Below are positions 1 through 9,443 of a stretch of 26,628 nt of DNA, piece after piece. Below the pieces are notes generated by a model. The model had not been told where the DNA came from and searched no databases. It was given only the letters and a program-made list of their open reading frames with translations. The stretch is from contig JASNJN010000430.1 in assembly GCA_030180075.1 (NCBI GenBank), forward strand, positions 1-26,628. Reading direction: 5' to 3'. Numbering within the stretch: the stretch's first letter is position 1; every line of letters begins with the position of its first letter. The position numbers and the translations under genes were made by a program. This DNA is from Mikrocytos mackini. Lineage: Eukaryota > Endomyxa > Ascetosporea > Mikrocytida > Mikrocytiidae.

Positions 1-440
1 GCATAGATTATTTGTAGAAAAGGGTGCACCCAATCTTGAGTAAAGGGTCCATTTCGGTTTGCTATTATCGTAAGTGCGCATGAAATATTGATGGAAATTC
101 TCATTTGTAGCTTTCATTGTCATTAACAATTTCCCATACTCCTTATTAAACCTAGATTCACATTCGATACTCACTATATATGTAACCAGGTTCTGCATTA
201 TTGTTCTACTTTTCTCCGTCTTGCAAAATCTAAGTATATTTTTGAATAGACTTTTCTTAACATGGTATATACACCATAAATGTCTGGTACTTGTGTTAAA
301 AATATTGCTCCAGGCATTTTAAAAGCCATTATAGCAAAAGTTACTATGTTTATATTGCATTTTGTGTTGAAATAATTGAATGAGGTTTCCATAATGTAAT
401 ATTTTATCCATTATAATATGATTTTTATTTCCTATTGCGT
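1..440 (-). pseudogene. MULE-like transposase fragment, runs off left edge
   Basis: A minus-strand frame is open from about 440 down to base 1 except for one TAA at 321-319. Just after the stop it reads NAW, then HLWCIYHVKKS (about 285-250), and near the edge WTLYSRLGAPFSTNN. These match in order and spacing the NAW, 'LLCxWHVxRAW' and 'WAYCxRxGxGINTNM' blocks I know from MULE-type transposase proteins common in invertebrate genomes. The segment between them is polar and helical, as expected. Bases 198-392 also carry a longer ORF in another frame, but it has none of these motifs. The in-frame stop suggests a decayed copy; an exon border near 318 is the alternative. The rest of the protein lies outside the window. 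Confidence 0.5.
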
Positions 441-477
441 TTCTGCATTGTTATTTATATACTCCTTAATCAATATA

Positions 478-1128
478 CAGTGAACACTCGATACAGCAAA
501 GTTTTGTAAAATTCAAGATTTTTGTTTTTTATACGCGAAAATTTTTTATACGAGGAGTAATTCTTAGTAGAATTTTTCTATACATACTTGGGTATTAATT
601 TGTATCATACATTAAGTGAGCTTTTCATCTGTATTAACGTTAATAAACCATAATTATTTTTTTAAAAGTGACAAAAAGCTTTTTAAACCATCCGATGTGG
701 AATTTCAATATAAATTTATAATTTTGTTTCACCAAAAAAGTACTTATTCAAAAATTATTTGTTAATGGACTACAAAGTTACTTTAAAAAGTCATATTCTA
801 TCATAAAAACCATATTAAATAAAACAAACCATTTATGATCAAAAATGTTCAGCAAATTTCACATATTTGGAAAAAAATTTGTGTTGTTTGTTAGATTAAA
901 ATTCCATTAGTAAATTTTAAAAAGAATACATTTTCATACATTTTCATAACATTAAATTTAGTCACTCTAATACAAAAACATAATTTTTACAAAAAAATTC
1001 GGAAAATATTATGATTCATGAAAATATTTTTCAATCAATTTGGTAGAGAAATGGTGAAATTTCTCAAATTTTTGTTTGTACTACGTGAGTTTGTTGTAGC
1101 GTTTGTTTGTTATAAAGAGGTTTGACTG
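478..1128. mobile_element. Decayed pogo/Tc1-like element with imperfect TIRs
   Basis: The left end reads CAGTGAACACTCGATACAGC right after TA at 476-477. The reverse complement of the right end (1128 leftward) reads CAGTCAAACCTCTTTATAAC. By eye 16 of the first 23 positions agree. CAGT plus a CTCGATA or CTCTTTATAA block is typical of pogo-like terminal repeats of the Tc1/mariner superfamily, which insert at TA. The right flank is AC rather than TA, so the duplication is not intact. The 651-bp interior is very AT-rich, with no convincing ORF. It is either a non-autonomous copy or a ruined one. Confidence 0.42.
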
Positions 1129-1286
1129 ACTTAACAAATTCCAAAGGAAATAACATTTTAAAAATTAGTGTCTTTTTTGTTTTAAAATTTATATGTACTC
1201 AGAAGTATATATGTTATAGCAGGTAAGGGCTCTTTTTAGGTTTAAAAACTTCAGATAGGAATATATTTTACTTTTTCTTTTTTAAA

Positions 1287-1622
1287 ATGTTAAATTTCTT
1301 TGAATGCACAAAGTGTTCATAGTTCTTCAAAACAGAGAAAGGTTTGAACATACACATAGTCAGAGTACATTCTCCATCTGCAACTTCAACACACACATGT
1401 ATAGTGTGTGAAAAGGTATACAGATCAAGCGAAAGTCTTCAAAACCATAAAAATATAAAACACAATCCTACGAACGATAATATTTTTACTTACAACTGCG
1501 ATTTGTGTGATGATGTGTCTTTTGTATCAAGAAAAGAAGTTCTCGAGCATTTACATATCATATATAGGGCAACCAAAATAGCATTATTAGCACTTATAAA
1601 ATCGAGTTTTGATATAAAATAA
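1287..1622 (+). pseudogene. C2H2 zinc-finger gene fragment with in-frame stop
   Basis: Three fingers can be read in one frame. Finger 1 (1305-1370) is C-x2-C-x12-H-x4-H starting CTKCS, but a TAG at 1320-1322 sits directly after CTKCS. Finger 2 starts CIVCEKVYRSS and is a perfect C-x2-C-x12-H-x4-H. Finger 3 starts YNCDLCDD and has the cysteines and first His, but its second His is misplaced (EHLHII). After it the frame runs about 20 residues without zinc ligands to TAA at 1620. The exact finger 1 spacing across the stop argues that the TAG is a mutation. Splicing at TAG/TTCTTC would be an alternative. C2H2 proteins usually bind nucleic acid; no specific target can be named. An AATAAA follows near 1650. 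Confidence 0.5.
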
Positions 1623-3004
1623 GCATTTATAATCACTGTTTAATTCACCAAATAAATTATTTTAATATTGATTTATATATTAAATATTTTGTTGAATTGA
1701 AACTCTAGGATGATCTGAAATAAGTTTCGATATTATTTCGAATATCCAAACAATTTAATCAATATATACGAAGTTTAAAATGATAATTAAGAGAATTCCC
1801 AATCTTTTATTTCATACGACAAATATTTATTGTTTATTTAAATATTTTCATTGAATTCAGTTCATACAAATATAATTAATATGAATAATTTTATTAGTTA
1901 TTAAATTCCACCTATCAAGATCACTCTTGTTTTTGATATATACAGTTTATACACATTTAATTGGATTTCATTGTTTTTAGTATAAACATAAATTCTTATA
2001 TTGATTTAAAGTTGCCGGATAATTTATCTTATTTTTAATTAACATCTCATATATAATTTTCTTTAATTACATCATAATAAATATATTATTGTATAAAATC
2101 ATTAACTTTTCTTGACATAATATTTAATATTATGAAATAGCTAAAAGAGCTTATTATAAAGGGTAAGAATTGAATTTTACATAATTTTATTTTATCGGCA
2201 GTATTCGGTTTAGATTCGAAATAATCAGTTCAGAAAATGCTATTTGTGATAATAGTTGACAACAGTCGTCGAATGCATCTGAATAGCTTGAATTGATTTG
2301 AAAAACATAATGTGAATATACATGTGTTAATGTAATTATATCGTTTTAACAATATTTATAACCGTGTAATATAATTTGGAATAAATAATCAAATTACTTA
2401 TTGTTTGTTTATCACACGTTTATAAATAATATTCATTAATATTTTGGGTTTTAAATCGACATCTGAATTAGTTTTATATCTTTAGGATATCCAAATAGAG
2501 ATAATTACGGTTTGGATGATACCATGTTTAGATATCTATCTAGTTGAACTAAATATGCATTTCTTAGCGGGNAAATATTTGAAAAACGTGACAAGCGTTG
2601 GATTTTAAATTAGTAATATATAATTAATCTTATATGATTTTTAATTTAAAAATTTCCTGGGTATAAAACATAAAAATGATTTAATATAACCAGCGATTGT
2701 TTGAAATTAAAAGCCTCAAAATTTTTACCATATAATTTTCAAACATTTATAAACATGGTGCTAATGTTTCCTAATAAATGACATATAAGCGAACATTTAA
2801 TTTAAAATGTTCTTAATTACGCATATTTATTTAATTTTATTTATAAAAGTTATTAGTAGCATTTCTTTCATTTGATTGATTTTTCAATAATATTATTAGT
2901 TCATAATTGAAAAGTGCGGAATTAAACCGATTTTTTTAAAAATAAAATTGCTTTAAAAGAACATTTATTCGGCTTTAAAAGCTCTAGGTGTATATATACT
3001 TCAA
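1623..3004. other. AT-rich intergenic stretch, nothing recognised
   Basis: About 1.4 kb of very AT-rich sequence with short ORFs only, one N at 2572, and no repeat, RNA gene or coding motif that I can support. Confidence 0.6.
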
Positions 3005-3178
3005 CAACATATATAATCAATTTTATACAAACTCATATAAGGTTTATTGTCCGGAAAGTTTCCTTGAAACTAATATTTCATTACAATAAACCTTATATGA
3101 GTTTGTATAAAATTGATTATATATGTTGATATAAGGTTTATTGTCCGGAAAGTTTCCTTGAAACTAATATTTCATTAC
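3005..3178. repeat. Snap-back duplication (inverted 46 bp plus direct 50 bp)
   Basis: Bases 3005-3050 return as a perfect reverse complement at 3083-3128. Bases 3035-3084 return in direct orientation at 3129-3178. The order is arm, spacer, inverted arm, then a second copy of the spacer. That is the footprint of a template switch out and back, or of an assembly error. No coding content is evident. Confidence 0.85.
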
Positions 3179-3328
3179 TATATTTTTGACCGAAACACGT
3201 TTTTGGTGCAAAATAAGCAAACACGTCTTTTTAAGCATTTCTATCTCGCTCAGAAACACTCTAAAAAAATTTTTAATACTAAAAATAACGTCGTTGGGCT
3301 ATAAGGTTAAATATAAGTAAAATAATTT

Positions 3329-3649
3329 TCAGCATTTTGGTTGCCCTATTAATGCCCCTATTGAGCCCTTACAATCAACTCTATTGTTGTTGTAGTCTCG
3401 TAGATCTGCGGCGTGTCTACCAATCACATATCGCTCTATGCCTACCCTTTTTATAGTGGCTGCGTTCAGGATGGTGACGTCTGATCCGGTATCTACCCGA
3501 ACAGTGACTTCCATGCCCTCTATTAATACTGTCTCGTAAAATACTGAGACGTTTGCCTTGTTTGCCCTACCCTCGGATAGCCTTCCTAATTTCCGGAATG
3601 GCCTCTCTCGAGGGTGGAACCTAAATTTATATTGGTCTTCGGCACTCAT
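3329..3649 (-). pseudogene. Retropepsin-like protease, truncated start of Pol (element C)
   Basis: A 106-residue ORF begins one codon after the Gag stop, in the same frame. Residues 47-60 read EVTVRVDTGSDVTI, with the DTGS active site of aspartic proteases (53-56) in the usual hydrophobic setting. The protease would cleave the Gag-Pol polyprotein. The ORF ends at 3329 shortly after IGALIGQPKC, before any reverse transcriptase motif, so Pol is cut here. The single stop between Gag and protease could be a mutation or a read-through or re-initiation signal; the sequence cannot decide. Confidence 0.75.
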
Positions 3650-4738
3650 TTATGGTTGCTGTTCCGGTTCTGGTTTTGGCGCAGGTTCGGGTACTCTGCA
3701 ATACTCCGCCCGATGGTTTCTCTGGCCACATTTGGCACAAACTTCGCCATAGGCGGGGCATAACCTCCTTATGTCGAGGTGTCTACTATCGCATCTATTG
3801 CAATGTATTACTGGCCTTTCATGTGCCTGGACAAATCTCCTAGGCGGCCGTGGTTTTGGTCTTCTTAGCGGCATATAAGGCTCCTCCACCATAGGGGGTC
3901 TGCTCGCTTCACTCTGCTTCACTGTTGCGCAGGTCTCCTCCCAAGTTGCGGGGTTTCTGGCTATTAGTGCCTGCCTAAGGCCCATGTTGGAGAGCCCATG
4001 TATGAGCTTATCTCTCAACAAGTCCTTTTCTAACTCGCCGAATGCACATTCGGCGGCTACGCGACATAGTCTGTCGATATACCCTTGCACTGCGCCATTT
4101 CCTTGTATCCAACTAAAGAATTCAGCACGTGCCTTTGTGGGTGTTACTGCGGGATTGTAGTGGACTTCAAATGCTTCCACTATCTCCGCGTATGTACTCT
4201 TGGGTCCGGGCATACTCTCTAGAGTACGGTTGCCCTCTACTCCAAGGCAGTAGGTCAGAAGATCCACTATGCGGTCCTCCCCTTCCCTAGCCATGTTCGT
4301 CACTCGCAAGTATGTTTCAAACATGCGGTGCCATGCTCTCCAGGGCAATTGTGGTACTCCTGGGAACTCGTGGAATGGTCTGGGTTGGTTGACGTTGTTT
4401 AGTGTCGAGTAGCTACCTGGCGAATACTCCTTTGCGGGTTCTGCCGGATTGTTGCTCTCTTTCAATACTGTTCGGGCTTTCTTCATGCATGCCTCGAACG
4501 TGTTTAACCAGTACCACGTTAACTCGTCTATTACTGTGGGCTTGGTTACTGAGGGTAATAGCTTTATCCCTTTATGAACTGCTTCACGTACTAGGTCTAA
4601 CAGCTTCATGCTTTTGAACTGTTTTATTTTCGCCTCGAAGTCGGCTTTGAATGCCTGTTTCCACTCCGGGTTTGTGGTAGGACTGATCTCCTTGTATCCG
4701 AGTTGGATCAGGGTCTCCGTGAGGAGGGTTTCCTCCAT
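3650..4738 (-). CDS. Gag-like capsid/nucleocapsid protein of element C
   Basis: A 362-residue ORF starting at ATG 4738. Residues about 125-300 look like a retrotransposon capsid domain: PWRAWHRMFETYL, then a helix-rich stretch with YAEIVEAFEVHYNP and VAAECAFGELEKDLLRDKLI. Residues 312-347 hold two zinc motifs: C313-x2-C316-x3-H320-x6-C327, then a canonical CCHC knuckle CAKCGQRNHRAEYC (334-347). The tail is Pro/Glu-rich. Gag normally assembles the particle and packages the RNA. The ORF ends in UAA at 3652-3650, and the next codon is the ATG of the protease ORF in the same frame. It is intact as an ORF, although the element is truncated, so expression is uncertain. Confidence 0.8.
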   Translation of the reverse strand: MEETLLTETLIQLGYKEISPTTNPEWKQAFKADFEAKIKQFKSMKLLDLVREAVHKGIKLLPSVTKPTVIDELTWYWLNTFEACMKKARTVLKESNNPAEPAKEYSPGSYSTLNNVNQPRPFHEFPGVPQLPWRAWHRMFETYLRVTNMAREGEDRIVDLLTYCLGVEGNRTLESMPGPKSTYAEIVEAFEVHYNPAVTPTKARAEFFSWIQGNGAVQGYIDRLCRVAAECAFGELEKDLLRDKLIHGLSNMGLRQALIARNPATWEETCATVKQSEASRPPMVEEPYMPLRRPKPRPPRRFVQAHERPVIHCNRCDSRHLDIRRLCPAYGEVCAKCGQRNHRAEYCRVPEPAPKPEPEQQP

Positions 4739-5018
4739 TGCTTCAAGCAGTACTTCCAGATGCTCAGCTGGTGATTTTGATGTCGCAATATAAAGAACTA
4801 AGGGCCAAGTTTTTAAGTATAATATTTTTAATATTATATTTATTTAAAATATTGGAGAGTTCCAATCATGGTTTGGGAAATCCGGCATGTCGTAAAACAC
4901 AGAATAATTCACGGAATCAGAGTAAATTTTTTGGATTTGGTCTTTTTGGTATTTTTGAAATGTATTCAAACATTTTCTTTGTTGGTCGATGTGAAGTTGT
5001 TTCCCAATAATAATATGA

Positions 5019-5420
5019 TCTTAAACCAGACATGAGCATTTTCGACGATTTCCGGACCCGACCCGAACCGACCCGAAACGGGTCGGGCGGGCTCGGGTCG
5101 AAAATGATAATAATTTTGGTAGTAAAATTTTTGAATTCTTGAAAATTATTGATCAAAATAGTGTTATAAAAGTTGGCAAATCAACTTTTTGATTACTGCC
5201 AAATAGAATTATCCCTCCAAATATAGTTTATTTCACTTATCTAAATCTTTAAATGAGTTCAGTAAGTTTAAAAGGTGATATTATTAAGAATTTTGGTCTT
5301 TCGTGATTTTTTGAGAATTTTTGGCGATTTTTGGACCTTCTTCCGCCCGAACCCGACCCGATCGGGTCGGGTTCGGGCGGGCGGGCGGGCGGGTCGGGTA
5401 CGCTCATGTCTGTCTTAAAC
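5019..5420. repeat. 8-bp target site duplication around MITE 1
   Basis: TCTTAAAC occurs at 5019-5026 and again at 5413-5420, directly flanking the inverted termini of the 386-bp element. A perfect 8-bp duplication is the hallmark of hAT-superfamily insertion. Confidence 0.85.
5027..5412. mobile_element. hAT-type MITE with GC-rich inner palindromes (copy 1)
   Basis: The termini are perfect 11-bp inverted repeats, CAGACATGAGC and GCTCATGTCTG, flanked by the 8-bp TSD. Just inside each end lie self-complementary GC-rich blocks built from CCCGACCCGA / TCGGGTCGGG (about 5046-5100 and 5341-5399). The centre is AT-rich without an ORF worth naming. Length, TIR and TSD fit a non-autonomous hAT element. 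A relative with the same inner blocks but different TIRs is at 21901-22277. Confidence 0.85.
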
Positions 5421-6013
5421 ACACGCAGAAGGCATTATTTGACGAATAGTAACTAAACAAGAAATATTTTAATAATTTAAGGATTTTCATTTGGATGCTT
5501 TGTGTTTTTTGAAAAAAGTCATTTATCTTTCATGAAACTCCTATTTAATATCTCGAAACAACCAATATTCGTACCAAGATATCACAAACAGGCGAATTTG
5601 AGTTTAGACGAGATTTGGATACATATAAATTAATTTTACATTTTGCTCTATTTTACATAATAATTTTTAAAAATTTTGTTGTTCAGACATCTCACATGTG
5701 AAGACTTTGGAACTTATTTTATATAGAAAACTCAGATCTTCAACGTATGTCATTTTTGAACATTTTCGCAACAATTTTAATATTTTGTGTTTTATTACTA
5801 ATTAAATGTTTGGAAAATATTTTTTGTTCCCAAAAACAATCCCTACTTTTTCATTTTGTTTAGAACATTTTCTTTTCAAAAATAAAAGACTGGACTAAAC
5901 ACGGAATTTGCCGAACACTTGTTCCAATTGACTAGATATAGCCAATGGTAACTCTCTATATTTATATACACATGTAAAAAATAAAAAATAAGTTTTGAAA
6001 ATTATATAATTTC
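5421..6013. other. AT-rich intergenic stretch, nothing recognised
   Basis: About 590 bp of AT-rich sequence. Short ORFs here lack recognisable motifs, and no repeat was seen. Confidence 0.6.
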
Positions 6014-6690
6014 CTCTGGGTATCGCTGCAGAGTGCAACACGGGCCCATGGTGGAGGTGAAGAACCCGAGGTTGCAACAACTATGGCGACAAGGGCTCCA
6101 CATTCCTCCCGGCCCTCGAAACGGCCTATAACCCAACCCCTGTCTGGTCCCCTATTAGGGAGACAATAAAGCCAGATGGGGAACCATGTTGGTCTGTCCC
6201 GTCATTAACGCTTTAACGCGGGGCCGCAAGGCCCACAATAAGAAGACGGGTCCGGAATCAATTCATGATTCCCTGGCCACAGGCCCGGTAAACCGCCCAA
6301 AGGGAAGGTGGACCATGAATACCTGTTCTCAACGAGAAGGTGGTGAAACTTTGAGACAACCCCTTGGGCTCATCGCATAGACCTAAAGGTCTCAGTTTTA
6401 TTTTACCCGTGGTGAATAAACGGAGTGGTATAACTAGATACCACAGCGACCTGGTAAATAATACCCCAGTCACCTGGCCATTCCATACCCGCTGAAAACC
6501 CCGGGGGAAGAATAGGCAAAAGTAAGTGAGTGTGACAGACTGATCTAGAAACCCTTTCAGGGTTATCGCAGGGCCTTAAACGGCTCTGGGGGAACCAGGA
6601 GTGGCCAAGGAAGATCCAAAGTGAACCACCAAGTTGGAATGGAATCCATTGGTTTCACAGGGAAGGGCTGAAGTGGCCAGGCGACAGTTC
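6014..6690. other. GC-rich hairpin-studded island of unknown origin
   Basis: This segment is sharply GC-richer than its AT-rich flanks and has no long ORF on either strand. It holds many short perfect or near-perfect hairpins: CTCTG/CAGAG (6014-6033), a GTCT/CCC...GGG/AGAC hairpin (6142-6164), GGAATCA/TGATTCC (6254-6272), AGACC/GGTCT (6379-6392), GTGGTAT/ATACCAC (6425-6444), AACCCT/AGGGTT (6550-6564) and CAGGGCC/GGCTCTG with one wobble (6569-6588). That density suggests a structured RNA or the untranslated leader or tail of a retroelement. I do not recognise it as rRNA or tRNA. No TIR, LTR or TSD was found, and strand is unknown. Confidence 0.55.
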
Positions 6691-7977
6691 CTTAATTGAT
6701 AATAATTAATTACTGGTTTAAAATTGTCACTTTAATAAAATAAAATATCGAAAATAGAAATAGCATATTTTGAGACACCCTTTTAAAATTATAATAACTA
6801 ATTTGTGTTAATAACGTGTTGTTATGCGTTTTCACATATTCACGGTGTTTTAACCAAATTTTGCACATGTTTCCTTGAATTAAGTCCCTAACAACTCCTT
6901 CAACACATACATAAAGATTTTTCGAGAGAAGATACGCGAGAAAATATTTATATTTAACAATTGCATCATCGTAAACAATATTAAAATAAATATTAATTCA
7001 AAACACCCCAAAATAATGATATTTAGAGTAATAAAACTTTTTTCTTATAAAATTAAAAGAACGGCCCAAAGATGGTCTAGCATCTTCAAGCCAAACATGG
7101 GCTGGACCGAAATTTATCCGCTCTCAGATTTTTCACCTATTTCTCCAAAATATACCCAGGCCAGTCCAGAACGCAAATACGAGGGTTTTGGCAGCGAAAC
7201 AAACAGTTAAACCTACTCAATGTTTTGAATAATATTGGGTTTTTAACAAATGTATTGTGGAAATAGAAATCTCCACGTTTCAACAAAGAAACGCAAAAAT
7301 ACTCGAAACACATTTATATACCATAAAAAATTAAAACAAACGTTTTACAAGTTCACTTTGATTTTTACAATTCCCACCCTTTCTGTTCAAATCGTGTGTT
7401 TGAGATAAAATTTTAACATTTGATTCTCTAAATCCCGGATTCCTTCCTTTCAATTCGAACTTATACGAGTAAATTCATCTACACGATTAAAATCAAGTTA
7501 TTGTAAATCATAAATATTTGATTAATAACAACATCTCAACTTCCATATTACAAATAAAAATTTAAACTATCCGAATTTTAAAACTATTTTTAAACGTGGA
7601 ATTTATGATAAAATTCTACATATATGGGATTCATATTTAATTATTATTTTATTTGACTACCTTTAAAAGTTAGTTTTCGGACGTTTCTACTGACTTTTAA
7701 AACTAAAGACCGGTTTTATTTTTTATTTTAAATTTATCATTCATAGTCAAATTATAATCAAATACTTTTTTATGTACATACATAAATTTCATTTTATTCT
7801 GATTTCGCATACAGTTAGCTATTTGCGTTTCTTTTCTAACATTTTCCGAATTTTTATTTTAGATCAAACTTAATTCGGTTTCAAATTTAGACCTTGATCC
7901 CTTCCTTATTTATTCACGCTACATAAAAACAGCAACAACTTATTTATTTACGTTCGCTCAATAACAAGCACCTATCC
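6691..7977. other. AT-rich region upstream of the 7978 gene
   Basis: About 1.3 kb. A 64-codon ORF at 7016-7210 has no recognisable motif and was not accepted as a gene. The last part presumably contains the promoter and 5' UTR of the gene starting at 7978, but no clear TATA box or initiator could be fixed. Confidence 0.5.
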
Positions 7978-9069
7978 ATGGTTAATAACAAGAAAAACAA
8001 GCCCTCGTATAAAGATCACAAAACTCCCCATACAGCCACTAATTCTAACAACAGCCAGATGGCACCACGCTCGCCATTGGATATACTCATACACACGGCG
8101 AAACAAAGCAGCGATTCCCCGGACCAGCAGTCGTTGCAAATCCTCCTAAAGGACTCAGAAGCCCATTTGTTGTATTCACGCCGGGAAGCAGCCCATACCG
8201 AGATCGGGCAACGTGTACACGGCCCCAGGGGTGCCGAAGCACGCGTAACACCAGATACTTTACCGGGAACTCGTGTGAGCACTCAGGCGTACGAAAGCGG
8301 ACTCTCAACAATGCTCAAAAACTCACCCCAAATCTCTAACTTATTTTACTCGCACAGGAACTACGAAATACAAAACCGCAAGAAGTACATGGCCCACTAC
8401 CCTGCGCCCGGGCCTTCCCAGCAGGCTTACAAGCCTCCTTTAGGCCACGCAAATATACAACAGCTCGGAAAGTACGCAATGACTGGCTACAACAAGCCAC
8501 TCAACCTCCACCCGTACAACTACAGCTCAACAAACTTTCCACAGACCACAAGTGCGGACTGTGCCGCGTACCCACGAAGGCAGCACAGCGAAGGCATTGT
8601 AAAGATGAGTAAAGTCGACAAAGCAGAGCGTGTTAAACAGATCGATTCAAAATTGGACTATTTACACAATTTGTACACAAGGCAGAGGAATTTGTATATT
8701 AGCACTTACAAAGCGAACAATGATTTAATCTCTGAAGCCTTTAGCACAATAAAGTTTCTGAAGGACGAACTGATTTACGTGAGAAACAACTGTGTGTGCA
8801 ATTACAGTAAGTCGTACAATAAAGGCTGTAAAGAACATACAAGTGCAGATGAAATGAATAATGATATCAATGAAGATAAATTGGATGAAGGTGTTAATAG
8901 TAATGTTGATAATGTTAAAGATAGTGGGGAAGATAATTTAGAAGAGGAAGAGAATGAAGAAACGCAGGGAAGTAAGAAAGTGGCGCTTAGCGAGGAAGAT
9001 AGAAAAGATATTGAAGATCAACAAGAGGCGGAATTGATAGTGGGGAGATATCGAAAAAATAAAAAATAA
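7978..9069 (+). CDS. Uncharacterised 363-aa intronless protein, coiled coil and acidic tail
   Basis: An uninterrupted 363-codon frame starts at an ATG in the context CCATGG and ends in TAA, with two AATAAA signals within 40 bp. Residues 1-60 are basic and polar; 130-200 are rich in Tyr, Pro, Asn and Gln, hence probably disordered. Residues about 212-270 are predicted by eye to be a helical, possibly coiled-coil segment (KAERVKQIDSKLDYLHNLY onward). Residues 289-350 are strongly acidic, and the end RYRKNKK is basic. There is no signal peptide or membrane segment. I do not recognise the family. The layout fits a nuclear or scaffold protein, but that is inference. The 5' part is clearly GC-richer than the acidic 3' part. 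It converges with the minus-strand gene ending near 9444. Confidence 0.75.
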   Translation: MVNNKKNKPSYKDHKTPHTATNSNNSQMAPRSPLDILIHTAKQSSDSPDQQSLQILLKDSEAHLLYSRREAAHTEIGQRVHGPRGAEARVTPDTLPGTRVSTQAYESGLSTMLKNSPQISNLFYSHRNYEIQNRKKYMAHYPAPGPSQQAYKPPLGHANIQQLGKYAMTGYNKPLNLHPYNYSSTNFPQTTSADCAAYPRRQHSEGIVKMSKVDKAERVKQIDSKLDYLHNLYTRQRNLYISTYKANNDLISEAFSTIKFLKDELIYVRNNCVCNYSKSYNKGCKEHTSADEMNNDINEDKLDEGVNSNVDNVKDSGEDNLEEEENEETQGSKKVALSEEDRKDIEDQQEAELIVGRYRKNKK

Positions 9070-9085
9070 AAATATATTTATGGTA

Positions 9086-9104
9086 AATAAACAATATAAA
9101 TAAA
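9086..9104 (+). terminator. Polyadenylation signals after the 363-aa gene
   Basis: Two AATAAA hexamers (9086-9091 and 9099-9104) lie 17 and 30 bp after the TAA stop at 9067-9069, where a short 3' UTR would place its poly(A) signal. AT-richness makes a chance occurrence possible. Confidence 0.5.
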
Positions 9105-9443
9105 ATATATATTTAAATAATGTTTGGAATAGATAAAATAATAGGTAAGAATTAGTTAAGTTTATTTCCTTTTAATAACGAAGTTCTGAAAAGCAGAACA
9201 ACAGAACTTTTTCTTAGTAAAATACAAAAATTATTCTTTTATTAAAAGTCTTTAAAAGAAACAGCTTCATAAATAAACAATGTTAGACAAATTGTTGTAG
9301 AATATTAAAATAATAAGGTACCATTTGAACACAAACTATTGAATCTGAATAATAATACATATTAAATTGAATGAAAAATGAAAAATGAAAATCTTATAAA
9401 ATTGTAAATACTTTTAATCTTTTAATCGTAGAGCCTTAAACAT

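Larger units (their letters stand above)
3329..4800 (-). mobile_element. Truncated Ty3/gypsy-like element C (Gag and protease only)
   Basis: The minus strand carries a full-length Gag-like ORF followed directly by an aspartic-protease ORF. The sequence then leaves the element at about 3330, with no reverse transcriptase, RNase H or integrase. Upstream of Gag (4745-4800) the minus strand has TTGCGACATCAAAATC, which resembles the region around a primer-binding site, but no LTR repeat exists in the window. GC content is clearly higher than the surroundings. The element lost most of pol and its 3' LTR. Its Gag is unrelated in sequence to those of elements A and B, so it is a separate lineage. Confidence 0.8.

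Noticed and set aside
198-392. 64-codon minus-strand ORF
   Set aside because: Shadow frame; the MULE-type motifs lie in the neighbouring frame of the same strand.
3113-3304. 63-codon plus-strand ORF
   Set aside because: It starts inside the snap-back duplication and has no recognisable motif; it is expected by chance.
1560-3350. TAGGGCAACCAAAAT near 1565 (plus) and near 3345 (minus)
   Set aside because: A 15-bp match at two unrelated places; in 27 kb of AT-rich DNA this can be chance, and no flanking symmetry or TSD supports an element.
5046-5400. Short GGGTCGG tandem units as a CRISPR array or telomere-like repeat
   Set aside because: There is no regular repeat-spacer pattern, and the units are arranged as inverted blocks inside a TIR element.
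7016-7210. 64-codon plus-strand ORF upstream of the 363-aa gene
   Set aside because: No domain, no clear start context or downstream signal. It could be an exon but cannot be supported.
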